DNA of 64,000 bases from Actinomycetota bacterium (lineage in GTDB: Bacteria; Actinomycetota; Thermoleophilia; Solirubrobacterales; Solirubrobacteraceae). The notes below the pieces were generated by a model, which was not told the DNA's origin, made no database searches, and saw only the letters and a program-made list of their open reading frames with translations. Where the stretch lies: NCBI GenBank assembly GCA_005884115.1, contig VAXW01000002.1:62001-126000 (forward strand), written 5' to 3'. The translations under genes and the position numbers were made by a program. Positions 43,123-52,658 of the stretch are shown here, in pieces (position 1 is the stretch's first letter; every line of letters begins with the position of its first letter).

Positions 43123-43929
43123 CTTTGTGACATGCGCCACAGCGCTCCGCGGGCGCCACCCGAGGCGCGCCCAGGCGTGCACGAGACCGACCGCGACAGC
43201 CAGCGTCGCGAGCCCCGCGAGAACGTCGAGCACGAAGTGGTTGGCGGTCGCGAGCACGGCGAGCGACGTCAGCGCAGGGTAGGCGACCGCGGCGAGGCGC
43301 ACCCAGCGCCGCTCGGACAGCCGCCACAGCGCGAGCGTGCACCAGCCCGCCCACGCGATGTGCAGAGACGGCATCGCCGCGAGCTGGTTGGCGTGCGAGG
43401 CCAGCGCCCCCGTGTGCCAAGAGCCGAAGGCGTGGCTCGAGGCGACGACATCGCTGAACCCGTACCCCGTCAGCATCCGCGGCGGCGCGAGCGGATAGAG
43501 CCAGAAAACCACGAACCCGATCACGTTCACCAGCACGAGCGAGCTGCGCAGCGGCCGGTAGATGTCGGCCCGCCGCCACCACAGCCAGCCCAGCAGCGCC
43601 AGCGTGACCACGAAGTGCGCGTTGTCGTAGTAGTCGGACACGATCAGCGCCAGCGTGTGGTGCGCGCTCAGCCAGCGGTCGAGCCCGAGCTCGGGATCGA
43701 TGCGCAGCGACTGCTCCAGGTGCAACACGCCCCAGGCGTTGCCCAGCGCGAGATGCAGGCGCAGGGGCGCGAGGTTGGTGATCGCGTCGTACATCCAGGC
43801 AAGCCACGCGATCGTGAGCACCTCCGCCCACCAGCGCGTGCGCACCGGGCGGGCGAGCGCGCCGCCCGGCACGCGCAGCGACGCAACGGATCCGCTCGTT
43901 TCGATCGTCAGCGCCCCGGGCAAGCTCAC
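43096..43929 (-). CDS. PAP2-superfamily membrane phosphatase/phosphotransferase
   Basis: 277 aa from GTG 43929 (GGAAG upstream; frame open to a TTG at 44049). About six membrane helices. The PAP2 active site is split as in the PAP2_3 branch: Y/PLAPPRMLTGYGF (~145-157), MPSLHIAWAGW with the catalytic His (~190) and ATANHFVLDVLAG with the second His and Asp (~240). Relatives act on lipid phosphates or transfer phosphoinositol, as in inositol-phosphoceramide/phosphoinositol-lipid synthases. It opens the envelope-gene cassette next to atpI. Confidence 0.75.
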   Translation of the reverse strand: MSLPGALTIETSGSVASLRVPGGALARPVRTRWWAEVLTIAWLAWMYDAITNLAPLRLHLALGNAWGVLHLEQSLRIDPELGLDRWLSAHHTLALIVSDYYDNAHFVVTLALLGWLWWRRADIYRPLRSSLVLVNVIGFVVFWLYPLAPPRMLTGYGFSDVVASSHAFGSWHTGALASHANQLAAMPSLHIAWAGWCTLALWRLSERRWVRLAAVAYPALTSLAVLATANHFVLDVLAGLATLAVAVGLVHAWARLGWRPRSAVAHVTKLLLSHKIR

Positions 43930-44005
43930 GATCTTAGCTTCCGGCCCAGAGACCTCGGCCGCGGCGGCCCGCTGCAGCGCCAGCCTATACTGGCGCTCGA
44001 GCTGG

Positions 44006-44884
44006 ATGAGCCCCGCGCGCCTTCGCAGTCTTCCCGGCCTTCCGCGCAAGCTTTACCGGCGCTCCCAGGCGCTGCGCCAGCAGCGCGAAGAGCGCCGCTT
44101 CCGGACCCGCTTGAGGCCCGATCAGGATGCTCCGGAGCTCCTGCTCTCGCCTCACTGGGACGACGCCGTGCTCGACTGCTTCGCGCTGCTTGACAGCGAG
44201 CGCGAGCTGAAGGTGGTGAACGTCTTCGCCGGAGTTCCGTCGCCGGGCAAGCTCACGCCCTGGGACGCGATCACCGGCGCCACCGACTCGGCCGCGCGCG
44301 CTCGCGAGCGCATTGCCGAGGACACCGTCGCCCTGGCTCGCACCGGGCGCCAGCCCGTCAACCTGGCGCTGCTCGACGCCCAGTACAGAGCCGACCCCCA
44401 GGCCCTGCGCCTCCACGAGCTCGATTCGGCCCTCGCAGCAGAGGTGCCGGTCGCGTCGCGTCTATACGTGCCGGCCGGAATCGGCGCGCACCCCGATCAC
44501 GTCTTCGTCCGACGCTACGGACGCATGCTGCTGCGCTTCGGCATGCCCGTGACGCTGTACGCCGATCTTCCCTACTGCATCTTTCACGGGTGGCCGCACT
44601 GGGTCGACGGCGAAGACCGTGACCCGGCGCGCAACGTGAACGCCTACTGGGAGTTGTTCTTAGGCGCCGTCGAGGAGATGCCGCCGCTCGAATCCGCTGA
44701 GATCGTGCACCTCGACGAAGCCCGGAGACAGGCGAAGCTTGCGGCGATGCGCTGCTATCGCACGCAGTATCCGAGCCTCAACTACGGCGCCCGTGTGGTG
44801 CTGGGAGACCCTGCCATCCACGGCTTCGAGGTCCGCTGGGAGCTGCGCCCGCGTGGCCCACAGCCACATTGCGCTGCGGCTTGA
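44006..44884 (+). CDS. PIG-L-family deacetylase
   Basis: 292 aa. The zinc motif P-H-W-D-D (LSPHWDDAVLDC, ~50-61) and the third-ligand motif AHPDH (~160) are those of GlcNAc-PI/mycothiol-type de-N-acetylases. The start at ATG 44006 is downstream of a good -10-like TATACT at 43986-43991, leaving a leader of only about ten bases. The frame is open far upstream but antisense to the PAP2 gene. The substrate may be an N-acetylated amino sugar on a lipid or small thiol. It is divergent from PAP2 and converges with the NodB deacetylase. Confidence 0.8.
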   Translation: MSPARLRSLPGLPRKLYRRSQALRQQREERRFRTRLRPDQDAPELLLSPHWDDAVLDCFALLDSERELKVVNVFAGVPSPGKLTPWDAITGATDSAARARERIAEDTVALARTGRQPVNLALLDAQYRADPQALRLHELDSALAAEVPVASRLYVPAGIGAHPDHVFVRRYGRMLLRFGMPVTLYADLPYCIFHGWPHWVDGEDRDPARNVNAYWELFLGAVEEMPPLESAEIVHLDEARRQAKLAAMRCYRTQYPSLNYGARVVLGDPAIHGFEVRWELRPRGPQPHCAAA

Positions 44885-44931
44885 GCGTTGCGCCAGCGGC
44901 CCGAGCGGACCCCACCCGACGCGTCGAGCGG

Positions 44932-45651
44932 TCAGGGCAGCTGGGGCTCGAGCCCGCGCTCGGCGAGCACCTCGAGGATCGCGGGTAGCGCGGTAGCCGT
45001 CGCCCGCCAGGAGCCCTCCGCGGCGTAGTCGTCGGCGTCGTGAAGCAGCAGCACCGCGCCCTCGCCCGCGCCGTCGGTGATGCGCGCGGTGATCGTCTCC
45101 GGCGTCGCGGCGGCCTCCCAGTCGCGGCCCCAGTGGCTCCACAGCAAGGTGCGCCAGCCGCGCTGCCGCGCGATGCGCAGCGCGCAGCTGTTGAGCACGC
45201 CATAAGGCGGGCGATAGAGCGAGACCTGGCGGCCGCTGGCCTGCTCGATCTTCGCCTGCGCGCGGTCGATGTCATCGCGCACCTGTCGCGGCGTCAGGCG
45301 CAGCAGGTTGCGGTGGCGGTTGCAGTGCACGGCCACGCCATGACCGGCGGCGACGATCTCCGACGCGAGGGTGGGATTTCGCTCAACCTGCTCGCCGACC
45401 AGGAAGAACGTCGCGCTCACACCCGCGTCGGCCAGCGCCGAGAGCACCGCGGGCGTGCCTTGGGCGTGCGGGCCGTCGTCGAACGTGAGCGCATAGCCGC
45501 TGCGGCTGGCAGTCCGGTCCTCGATGCCGAGCGGAGCACGCAACGCGGGCAGCGCTCCCGCCAGCGCCGGTGCGGCGTAGCCCAGCAGGGCCGCGCCCGC
45601 GAGCGCCCCCGCGATCGGTGCGATGGGGATGCGATGATCGTTCACGGACAT
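44932..45651 (-). CDS. Exported polysaccharide deacetylase (NodB/CE4)
   Basis: 239 aa from ATG 45651. A hydrophobic N-terminal segment (~9-32) is a signal or anchor. All five CE4 motifs are present: TFDDGPHAQG, the zinc pair H-C-N-R-H, RPPYG, a DxxDW-like HWGRDW, and LLLHD. It should therefore be an active metal-dependent N- or O-deacetylase of cell-wall glycans on the outside. Its start codon interlocks with that of the divergent transporter gene: both use the same CATG at 45649-45652. Confidence 0.88.
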   Translation of the reverse strand: MSVNDHRIPIAPIAGALAGAALLGYAAPALAGALPALRAPLGIEDRTASRSGYALTFDDGPHAQGTPAVLSALADAGVSATFFLVGEQVERNPTLASEIVAAGHGVAVHCNRHRNLLRLTPRQVRDDIDRAQAKIEQASGRQVSLYRPPYGVLNSCALRIARQRGWRTLLWSHWGRDWEAAATPETITARITDGAGEGAVLLLHDADDYAAEGSWRATATALPAILEVLAERGLEPQLP

Positions 45652-46645
45652 GGTCGATCTCGTACTGGGAATCGGGGCGGCGGTAGGGGCCTCGAGCCTG
45701 TACAGCCTAGGGATCGCGCTGCAGGCGCTCGACGCCAGAGAGGCGCCGCACGAAGAGCATCTGCGCCTGGCGCTGGCCTGGGGCCTGCTCAGGCGCGCGC
45801 GCTGGCTCGCGGGCACCGCGGCCTCGATGCTGGGGTTTCCGCTGCAGATCCTCGCCCTGCTGCTGGCCCCGCTGGTCGTCGTGCAGCCTGCACTCGCGAT
45901 GGGCCTGCTGGTGCTCCTGTTCCTGGGGCAGCGCATGCTCGGAGAGCATGCCGGCTCCTACGAGTATCTCGCGATGGCCGCGATCGTGATCGGCGTTATC
46001 TGCGTCGGCCTGGCGGCGCCGCCGCGCAACACCGCGCACACCTCCCAGCAGCTGACGATCACGCTGGTGCTCGTGGGCCTCGGCCTGGCGAGCCTGCTGC
46101 CGTATCTGTTGCACGTCCTCTCGCGCTCGCCCGCAGCCGTGACGATGGTCGGAGCCGGACTGGCGTTCGCGTGGAGCGGCGTTGCGACCAAGCTGGCCTC
46201 CGATGATCTCTCGCAGGGACACCTGCTCGTAGCCGCCGCCTGGGCGCTGTCGACGGCCGCCGCCTCGGGGGTCGGTGTGCTCAGCGAGATGAGCGCTCTA
46301 CAGGCGCGACCCGCCATCCAGGTCGCGCCGGTCGTGTTCGTCACTCAGACGGTCGTACCCGTCGTGCTCGCGCCGCTGCTGCTCGGCGAGAGCTTTGCGC
46401 GCACACCGCTCGGGGGGGTTCCGCTCGCCTGCTCGCTGACGCTGCTTGTTGCGGGAGCCGCACTGCTGGCGCGCTCGCCGCTGCTGCTGGCGCTGATGGA
46501 AGGCGAGCGAGTCAGCGACGCCAGCGGCGCAGCCTCCAGCCCGGAGCGGCCGAGCCAGGAGACGATGCGCTCGAGACCGAGGACCGACGCGGCGGAGCCG
46601 TCGAGTTCGACGACCACCACGTCGCCGGCCCGGGTGGGACGCTGA
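45650..46645 (+). CDS. DMT/EamA-like (NIPA-type) membrane transporter
   Basis: 331 aa with nine or ten hydrophobic helices, in two similar halves as in the drug/metabolite transporter superfamily. [24 protein letters not shown] and the [24 protein letters not shown] block recall NIPA/EamA proteins. The final ~50 residues after LLALMEGE are a polar, Ser/Thr/Arg-rich tail that lies antisense to the tail of the next gene. The cargo is unknown; in this context export or recycling of a lipid or sugar is possible. Confidence 0.7.
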   Translation: MVDLVLGIGAAVGASSLYSLGIALQALDAREAPHEEHLRLALAWGLLRRARWLAGTAASMLGFPLQILALLLAPLVVVQPALAMGLLVLLFLGQRMLGEHAGSYEYLAMAAIVIGVICVGLAAPPRNTAHTSQQLTITLVLVGLGLASLLPYLLHVLSRSPAAVTMVGAGLAFAWSGVATKLASDDLSQGHLLVAAAWALSTAAASGVGVLSEMSALQARPAIQVAPVVFVTQTVVPVVLAPLLLGESFARTPLGGVPLACSLTLLVAGAALLARSPLLLALMEGERVSDASGAASSPERPSQETMRSRPRTDAAEPSSSTTTTSPARVGR

Positions 46646-48333
46646 GGCAGGGGTCCCTGCGCGCGAATGCGCACGGCCCCCCTCACCGGCAGTGCGCCCG
46701 AGATGCGCCCCAGCACGAGCTGGCCCACCGTGCATCCGCCCTGCGGCTGCAGGTAGTAGTAGTGGCGGTGGAGCCCCAGGGCGCGCGCCTGCGCGCCGAG
46801 GACGCCCGGCGTGCGCACCCAGCGCAGGGCCGCGGAGCGCGGGGCCGCGGGGAGCATTTCATCACCGTCCACCTGCAGCGCGCCGATCAGAGCGGGCGAG
46901 GGCACACCGCCGTCGTCTGCGAACGTGACCCGAATCCCCTTGGCGGCCAGCTGCGAGGCCACGTAAGCCACGCTGCCACGCGGCGCGCGAGCGATCACAG
47001 CGACAACCGGCCTTGCCGTGCGCACCCTTTCGAGCGGCTGCACGTGCAGGATCTTTGTCGCCAGGGCGCCAACCTCGTCGGTGGACATCATCCACGTGCC
47101 GAGCCCCAGCAGGAGCGCGAACTGCCCCGCGAAGGCGGCCGCGCGCATCCGCCAGCGGGGGATCGGATGCACGCGCGAGGGGACCCGCAGCACGACCTCC
47201 GCCGCAGCCGGATGCTGCTCGGGCGCGCCTTCCCCGGACGCGGGGGTGCCCGCGCTTCGCGCCGCCGAGAAGCTCGCGCGGACGTGCTCGCGCAGCTCGC
47301 TGGTGTCGTTGGCCAGGCGCACGAGGTCGAGAGCCGCCATTGCGCGGGTATTCACGCGCGCGTGCCCCACCGGGAGCCCGTATGAGACCACGGGGGTGCC
47401 GGCCGCCATCGCCTCCAGGCACGTTACGCCGCCCGTCGAGTGGACGAGCACGTCGGCGGCCGCGAGCAGCTCGGGCATGCGGTCGGTGAACCCGAGCACG
47501 TGCACGCGTGGCTCCCCGGCGAAGCGCGCGCGGAGCTTGGCCGCGAGGTGCTCGTTGCGCCCGGCCAGGCAGACGATGCTGCTCGCCTCTGGCACGCGGA
47601 TGAACTCGCGCACCGCGCCCTCGACGTCGCCGACGCCCCAGCCACCGCCCGATACCACCACCATGTGGCCCTCCTCCGGCAGGCCCAGAGCTCGACGCGC
47701 CTGAAGCGGACAGCGGGGCTCCAGGAACTCACCGGAGATCAAGGGCCGCACGCGGCGCACGCTTCCGCGCCCGGCGATCCGCTCCACCGAGGACATCGAC
47801 TCCACGTACATGACCATGTGCATGTCGATGCCGCGCTGCGCCCAGAAGAACAGGCCCGTCAGATCAGTGATCGTGGCCACCGTCGGGACGCTCACCCGTT
47901 GCGTGCGGCGCAGGCGCGCGAGCACGACCGTCACCGCCGGGTAGGTCGAGACGACCACGTCCGGTTCGTGTTCGGCGATCGTCCGCTCCAGCGAGCGCGA
48001 GCCGAACAGGCACAGCAGGCGGCTGGTGAGCAAGCGCAGCGGGCCGACGTGCTCGAGCAGGAAGTACACGATCGAGTAGCTCCACGGGATGAAGCGCAGC
48101 TGTATGCGGTAGCCGTCCTCGACGACCGGGCGCAGTACCCGGCCCATCGCAGCGAGCCCGTCGATGACGGTGACGTCGGTCGGGTCGGGCGCCTGCTCGA
48201 GCTGTGCCGCGAGCGCGCGCGCCGCCGCCGCGTGGCCCTCGCCCACGTCGGCGGACAGGATCAGGACGCGCCGCACCGAGGCATCAGCGCCACCGGGGAG
48301 GCGGCGCAGGGTTCCATTGCGGTGACGAAGTCG
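46345..48333 (-). CDS. GT28-like glycosyltransferase fused to a degenerate NodB-like domain
   Basis: About 662 aa from ATG 48333 (GTG 48276, directly before [14 protein letters not shown], is an alternative). Residues ~20-380 are a GT-B glycosyltransferase of the MGDG-synthase/MurG group: [32 protein letters not shown] and the donor site [27 protein letters not shown]. Then come a linker, one hydrophobic segment (~405-425) and a ~170-residue domain whose layout follows NodB deacetylases but whose metal and catalytic residues are gone. The last ~55 residues are Ser/Pro-rich and overlap the transporter gene antisense by 301 nt. Probably a membrane-bound glycolipid synthase. Confidence 0.75.
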   Translation of the reverse strand, partial: RLRHRNGTLRRLPGGADASVRRVLILSADVGEGHAAAARALAAQLEQAPDPTDVTVIDGLAAMGRVLRPVVEDGYRIQLRFIPWSYSIVYFLLEHVGPLRLLTSRLLCLFGSRSLERTIAEHEPDVVVSTYPAVTVVLARLRRTQRVSVPTVATITDLTGLFFWAQRGIDMHMVMYVESMSSVERIAGRGSVRRVRPLISGEFLEPRCPLQARRALGLPEEGHMVVVSGGGWGVGDVEGAVREFIRVPEASSIVCLAGRNEHLAAKLRARFAGEPRVHVLGFTDRMPELLAAADVLVHSTGGVTCLEAMAAGTPVVSYGLPVGHARVNTRAMAALDLVRLANDTSELREHVRASFSAARSAGTPASGEGAPEQHPAAAEVVLRVPSRVHPIPRWRMRAAAFAGQFALLLGLGTWMMSTDEVGALATKILHVQPLERVRTARPVVAVIARAPRGSVAYVASQLAAKGIRVTFADDGGVPSPALIGALQVDGDEMLPAAPRSAALRWVRTPGVLGAQARALGLHRHYYYLQPQGGCTVGQLVLGRISGALPVRGAVRIRAQGPLPQRPTRAGDVVVVELDGSAASVLGLERIVSWLGRSGLEAAPLASLTRSPSISASSSGERASSAAPATSSVSEQASGTPPSGVRAKLSPSSSGASTTGTTV

Positions 48334-48486
48334 CATCAAACTTGCGGAGCACCGATGCCGCCAGGCGCTTTGGCGCGGGTGCACACCGCGTGCGGAAGCC
48401 CCCCTGAGATTGCGACGCGTAGCGACGAGAAGAGCTTAGCGGGCCCATCGTACGGCTGCCGGGCGCGCAGCCGCAACAATGGTGCG

Positions 48487-49989
48487 ATGCAAGCCGCCGT
48501 GTCCACGCCGCACGCGGGTTCGCTGGCGGGAAGCGGGGCGCGCGGCGGCCCGAGCGGCCCCGCGGCCGCGCCGCACAAGCGTCGCTCGGCGCTGTTTTTG
48601 GCGGCCATCGGATCGCTCGCCTTGCTCGGTCTCGTCGGCAGCTGCCTTCTGCTGGCGGCCGGCGCCGCCGGCGAACCCTCGCAGTACGTTCCCGCCCGCA
48701 GCGGAGGCTGGCCGGGCTGGCTTGCGGGTCCGTACGAGGGTCTGGGCCAAAGCCTGGGCGCGAGCAGCTTCCAGACGCTCACGCTCGTGATGTGCGGCTG
48801 CTATCTCGCGGTCCTGCTCGCCGCGCGCAGCCTTCCCTGGCGGGCCCTGGTGCTCGCCATCCTCGCCGCGCACGTCGCCCTGCTGCTGGGTCCGCCGCTG
48901 ATATCCCAGGACGTGTTCGGCTATCTCGGCTTCGCGCGCATGGGCGCGCTTCACGGGCTGGACCCGTATACACGCGTTGCCGCCGAAGCGCCCGCCGATC
49001 CGGTCCTGTACTACCTGGGCTGGCCCTACCAGCACTCCCCCTACGGGCCGCTGTTCACGCTTTGCAGCTACGCCACCGCCCCGCTCGGGCTCGCCGGTGG
49101 CTTGTGGGCGTTCAAGGCGACCGCTTTCGTCGCGAGCCTCGGCGCGATCGCGCTCGTCGCGCGCGCGTCGGCGCTGCTCGGACGGTCTGCGCGCTGGGCG
49201 GCCGCCTTCGTGGGGCTCAACCCGGTGCTGCTCGTGCTCGCGCTCGGCGGCGCCCACAACGACACCCTGATCCTGCTCACGCTGGCGGCCGCGCTGGCCT
49301 TGAGCGCCGGCGCACAGCCTCGCTTGCGGGCCGCCGCGGGCGCCCTCGTGGCGGGCGTCGGCGTCAAGCTCACCGCCGGCCTGGCGCTGCCGTTCCTGCT
49401 GCTCGCGCCAGCCCGCCTGCGCGAACGCGCCCTGCTTGCGGCAAGCGCCCTGGCGAGCGTGTGCGCGCTGGCCGCGGTGGCGCTCCTCGGCTTCGGCGGC
49501 CACGCCCTGGGGTTCCTCGGCGCCGTAGGCGAGCAGCAGCAGCTGGTCGCCGTGCACAGCATCCCAGCCGAGACCGCGCGCCTGATCGGCCTGCACGGCA
49601 CGCCGAGCTGGTGGCGAGACCTGTTTGCGGCCGCGTTCGTGGCGGTGCTGCTGTTCGCGCTGTGGCGCACCGCTCGCGGCGCGGACTGGCGCACGGCCGC
49701 GGGCTGGACGACGCTCGCCCTGCTCGTCTCGACCGCCTGGCTCTTGCCCTGGTATGCGATCTGGGCGCTGCCGCTAGCTGCTGTCAGCGCCGATCGGCGC
49801 CTCCGCGCCGCCACGCTCGTGGTCTGCGCCTACGCGACCCTGATCCACCTTCCCCTCGCTGAGGGGCTGCTCACTCCACCGCGCCCGACCGCGCGTCACG
49901 GGACCCCGTTTCGCCCGTCCGGAGGCGACCGCGTCGAACTCACCGGTTTCAAGGTGCTGGACGACCGTGTGCTCGATTTCGGCCGCTGA
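48487..49989 (+). CDS. GT87-type (DUF2029) polyprenol-phosphate-dependent mannosyltransferase-like protein
   Basis: 500 aa from ATG 48487, with about ten to eleven membrane helices, a GT-C glycosyltransferase. After TM2, SQDVFGYLGFARMGALHGLDPY is the family's periplasmic acidic motif, followed by YLGWPYQHSPYGPLF. VGLNPVLLVLALGGAHNDTLILL, VGVKLTAGLALP and the STAWLLPWYAIWALPLA segment are typical. Family members extend lipomannan-type glycans from polyprenyl-P-mannose outside the membrane. The last ~40 residues are polar and overlap wecA antisense by 216 nt. Confidence 0.78.
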   Translation: MQAAVSTPHAGSLAGSGARGGPSGPAAAPHKRRSALFLAAIGSLALLGLVGSCLLLAAGAAGEPSQYVPARSGGWPGWLAGPYEGLGQSLGASSFQTLTLVMCGCYLAVLLAARSLPWRALVLAILAAHVALLLGPPLISQDVFGYLGFARMGALHGLDPYTRVAAEAPADPVLYYLGWPYQHSPYGPLFTLCSYATAPLGLAGGLWAFKATAFVASLGAIALVARASALLGRSARWAAAFVGLNPVLLVLALGGAHNDTLILLTLAAALALSAGAQPRLRAAAGALVAGVGVKLTAGLALPFLLLAPARLRERALLAASALASVCALAAVALLGFGGHALGFLGAVGEQQQLVAVHSIPAETARLIGLHGTPSWWRDLFAAAFVAVLLFALWRTARGADWRTAAGWTTLALLVSTAWLLPWYAIWALPLAAVSADRRLRAATLVVCAYATLIHLPLAEGLLTPPRPTARHGTPFRPSGGDRVELTGFKVLDDRVLDFGR

Positions 49990-51120
49990 GGCCGCCGGGC
50001 GCAGCCCGCGCAGGCGCATCGCGTCCAGGCGCCTGAACTTGAGGATCTCGAGCACGTACACGAGGTAGACGCTCGCGAGCGCCACGATCAGGCCGAGCCC
50101 GAGCATCACGAGCGTCCACCCGGTGTGCAGGTGGCCTTTGTGGTCACTGTAGGGGACGAATCGCAGCGCCAGAGCCAGACCGGCCAGCATCAGCGTCCAC
50201 GCGTACAGATAGGCGATCGTGCGCCTGCTCGAAAAGCCGATGCGGGCCATGCGGTGATGGAAGTGCTCGCTGTCGGAGCGGTAGATCGGCTGACGGTACT
50301 TCAGGCGCTTGAGCACCACGAAGGTCGTGTCGAGGAACGGCACGGCGAGCAGTATCAGGGGCAGCACGAAGGACACGACGGCGGCCGTCTTCACGGCCGC
50401 CTCGACGGTGATGACGCCCATCAGCAGGCCCAGCAGGTTGGCGCCGCAGTCGCCCATGAAGCTGGACGCGGGCGGGAAGTTGTAGAACAGGAAGCCGACC
50501 GCAGCGCCAGCTGTCAGGGCGGCCAGCACGCCCGGTGCCTGGCGCTGAAGGTCGAAGGCGATGACCGTCATCGCCACGGCGATGATCGCGCACACCCCGG
50601 CCGCCAGGCCATCGACGCCGTCGGAGAAGTTGACGACGTTCATCATCGCCACAAGCCCCACCACGGTGAGCAGCGGGCCGGCATTGGTGGCGCCCGCATT
50701 GGGCAACGCCAGCACGCCGATGAAGGGCAGCGTGATCGACTTCACGGCGACGCCAAAGTGCACGACGATCACGGCGGCGAGCACCTGCCCCGCGAGCTTC
50801 AGCAGCGGCGGCAGCTCGAAGCGGTCGTCGAGCGCGCCCACCAGCGTGATCACGCCGGCCGCGAGCAGCACGCCGTGCCAGAGCTGGTGTTCCTTGCCGT
50901 AGCCGGCCGGGAGCCAGATGAGAGCAGCGACGAGCGAGCCGGCGAAGATCGCCAAGCCGCCGAGCAGCGGGGTCGGCCGGTCGGAGAGGCCGCGCTCGCG
51001 CGGCTCGTCGATGGCGCCGATGCTCACCGCCAGGCGCATCGTGATTGGCGTCACGAGCGCTGTGATTGCGGCCGCTGCCAGGAAGGCGTAAAGCGCGTCG
51101 AGCTCGGTTAGGTGCGCCAT
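49774..51120 (-). CDS. wecA: Undecaprenyl-phosphate GlcNAc-1-phosphate transferase (WecA/TagO)
   Basis: 448 aa with about eleven membrane helices. PNPT-family motifs: RPTPLLGGLAIF, the catalytic DDRFELPP, the Mg-site NVVNFSDGVDGLAAG, FMGDCGANLLG and SEHFHHR. It starts surface glycan assembly by loading a sugar-phosphate onto the lipid carrier. The C-terminal ~80 residues are hydrophilic, extra to the family, and antisense to the GT87 gene tail. In mycobacteria this gene (rfe) is directly followed by atpI; here the envelope cassette intervenes. Confidence 0.9.
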   Translation of the reverse strand: MAHLTELDALYAFLAAAAITALVTPITMRLAVSIGAIDEPRERGLSDRPTPLLGGLAIFAGSLVAALIWLPAGYGKEHQLWHGVLLAAGVITLVGALDDRFELPPLLKLAGQVLAAVIVVHFGVAVKSITLPFIGVLALPNAGATNAGPLLTVVGLVAMMNVVNFSDGVDGLAAGVCAIIAVAMTVIAFDLQRQAPGVLAALTAGAAVGFLFYNFPPASSFMGDCGANLLGLLMGVITVEAAVKTAAVVSFVLPLILLAVPFLDTTFVVLKRLKYRQPIYRSDSEHFHHRMARIGFSSRRTIAYLYAWTLMLAGLALALRFVPYSDHKGHLHTGWTLVMLGLGLIVALASVYLVYVLEILKFRRLDAMRLRGLRPAASAAEIEHTVVQHLETGEFDAVASGRAKRGPVTRGRARWSEQPLSEGKVDQGRVGADHERGGAEAPIGADSS

Positions 51121-51221
51121 CGAGTCAGCAAAGGATCGCAGGGCGCGCCGTCATAAGACCCCGCGGCCCGCGCAGTGCGGCCGCGCGCGAGGCCCCGGTA
51201 GCGGCGGGCGCGATCAGCGAG

Positions 51222-52520
51222 TTATGCGATGGCGCTCGCCGCGATCTCCGCATACAGGGGATAGCGCTCCGCCACAGCCCGCGCGCGCTCGGCCAGCTCG
51301 GCCGCGATCGACTCGTACTTGGGCGTGAGCGCGCTCGCCATGATGCGCCCGACCTCGGTGAAGTCCTCCAGCTGAAGCCCGCGTGTGGCCAGCGCGGGCG
51401 TGCCGATGCGAAGGCCGGATGCCTCGATCGGCGGGCGCGGATCGAATGGGACCGCGTTGCGGTTCACGGTTATGCCGATGTCGTGCAGGCGGTCCTCCGC
51501 CTCCCTGCCGCTGAGCGCAGGCTCGCAGTCGCGCAGGTCGACGAGCACGAGATGCACATCGGTGCCCCCCGTGAGCACCTTCACCCCTGCGCCCGCCCGC
51601 ATAAGCTCCCGCGCCCACGCCTGCGCACCGGCGATCGTGCGCCGCTGCCGCTCCGCGAACAGCTCGCTCGCGGCGATCTTGAACGCCACGGCCTTGGCGG
51701 CGATCACGTGCTCGAGCGGTCCTCCCTGCTGACCCGGGAACACCGCGGAGTCGATCTTCTTGGCGTACTCCTCCTTGCACAGGATCACGCCCGCGCGCGG
51801 GCCACCCAGGGTCTTGTGCGTCGTCGTCGTGACCACGTCGGCCCCGTACTCGAGCGGGTTGGGATGCAGGCCCGCGGCGACCAGGCCGGCGAAGTGCGCC
51901 ATGTCCACCATCAGCAGCGCGCCCACCTCGTCGGCGATCTCGCGAAAGCGCTGGAAGTCGAGCCGTCGCGGGTAGGCCGACCAGCCGGCGAGCAGGAGCT
52001 TCGGGCGTCGCTCGCGCGCCACGCGCGCGACCTCGTCCATGTCGATGAGGCTGCTCTCGCCGTCGACCTCGTAGGGAGCGATGTCGTAAAGCCGGCCCGA
52101 GACGTTGATCTTCATGCCGTGAGTGAGGTGGCCGCCGTGTGCGAGCGAGAGCCCCATGATCGTCTCGCCCGGCTGGAGCAGCGCGTGGTAGGCGGCGGCG
52201 TTGGCCTGTGCGCCGGAGTGTGGCTGCACGTTGGCGTGCTCGGCTCCGAACAGCGCTTTGGCGCGGTCGATCGCGAGCTGCTCGGAGATGTCCACGCACT
52301 CGCAGCCTCCGTAGTAGCGGCGGCCGGGGTAGCCCTCGGCGTACTTGTTCGTCAGCACCGAGCCCTGGCATTCGAGCACGGCGCGCGGCGCGAAGTTCTC
52401 GGACGCGATCGCCTCCAGCGTATGCTGCTCGCGCTCGAGCTCGCCGTGGAGGACCGCGGCGATCTCCGGGTCTACGTCGGCGAGCGGACGGTTGAAGTAA
52501 TCGGGGCTGAGCTCTGACAC
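51222..52520 (-). CDS. glyA: Serine hydroxymethyltransferase
   Basis: 432 aa. PLP enzyme exchanging serine and glycine with tetrahydrofolate. Conserved: the N-terminal [18 protein letters not shown] block, [39 protein letters not shown] and the PLP-lysine in [15 protein letters not shown]. It starts with GTG 52520, preceded by AAGGAGGG at 6 nt. A ZTP riboswitch lies in the leader at 52553-52622, so expression should rise when the folate-limitation alarmone ZTP/ZMP accumulates. Confidence 0.97.
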   Translation of the reverse strand: MSELSPDYFNRPLADVDPEIAAVLHGELEREQHTLEAIASENFAPRAVLECQGSVLTNKYAEGYPGRRYYGGCECVDISEQLAIDRAKALFGAEHANVQPHSGAQANAAAYHALLQPGETIMGLSLAHGGHLTHGMKINVSGRLYDIAPYEVDGESSLIDMDEVARVARERRPKLLLAGWSAYPRRLDFQRFREIADEVGALLMVDMAHFAGLVAAGLHPNPLEYGADVVTTTTHKTLGGPRAGVILCKEEYAKKIDSAVFPGQQGGPLEHVIAAKAVAFKIAASELFAERQRRTIAGAQAWARELMRAGAGVKVLTGGTDVHLVLVDLRDCEPALSGREAEDRLHDIGITVNRNAVPFDPRPPIEASGLRIGTPALATRGLQLEDFTEVGRIMASALTPKYESIAAELAERARAVAERYPLYAEIAASAIA

Positions 52521-52552
52521 GACGCCCTCCTTCTCGAGGCGATGAGGTCTAG

Positions 52553-52622
52553 TGCCCAGGCGCGCGGCTGTGATGCGTGCCGCTCCCCGGTGGTCGATTC
52601 CACCTCAGACGCCAGTCGCGGC
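52553..52622 (-). promoter_or_regulatory. ZTP (pfl) riboswitch in the glyA leader
   Basis: The minus-strand leader contains GCGACTGGCG, then a GGTGG...CCACC hairpin running into GGGGAGCGGC, a short linker, and the invariant CGCCTGGGCA about 20 nt later. These are the conserved parts of the pfl/ZTP aptamer: P1 closes as GCCGC with GCGGC, P2 as GGTGG with CCACC, and GCCTGGGC holds the ligand-binding P3 loop. It ends about 20 nt before AAGGAGGG, so regulation may act on translation start. glyA is a known target of this class. Confidence 0.9.
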
Positions 52623-52658
52623 AGCTGATACGAGGCTAGCAGGAGCGCTGGATCGGGA

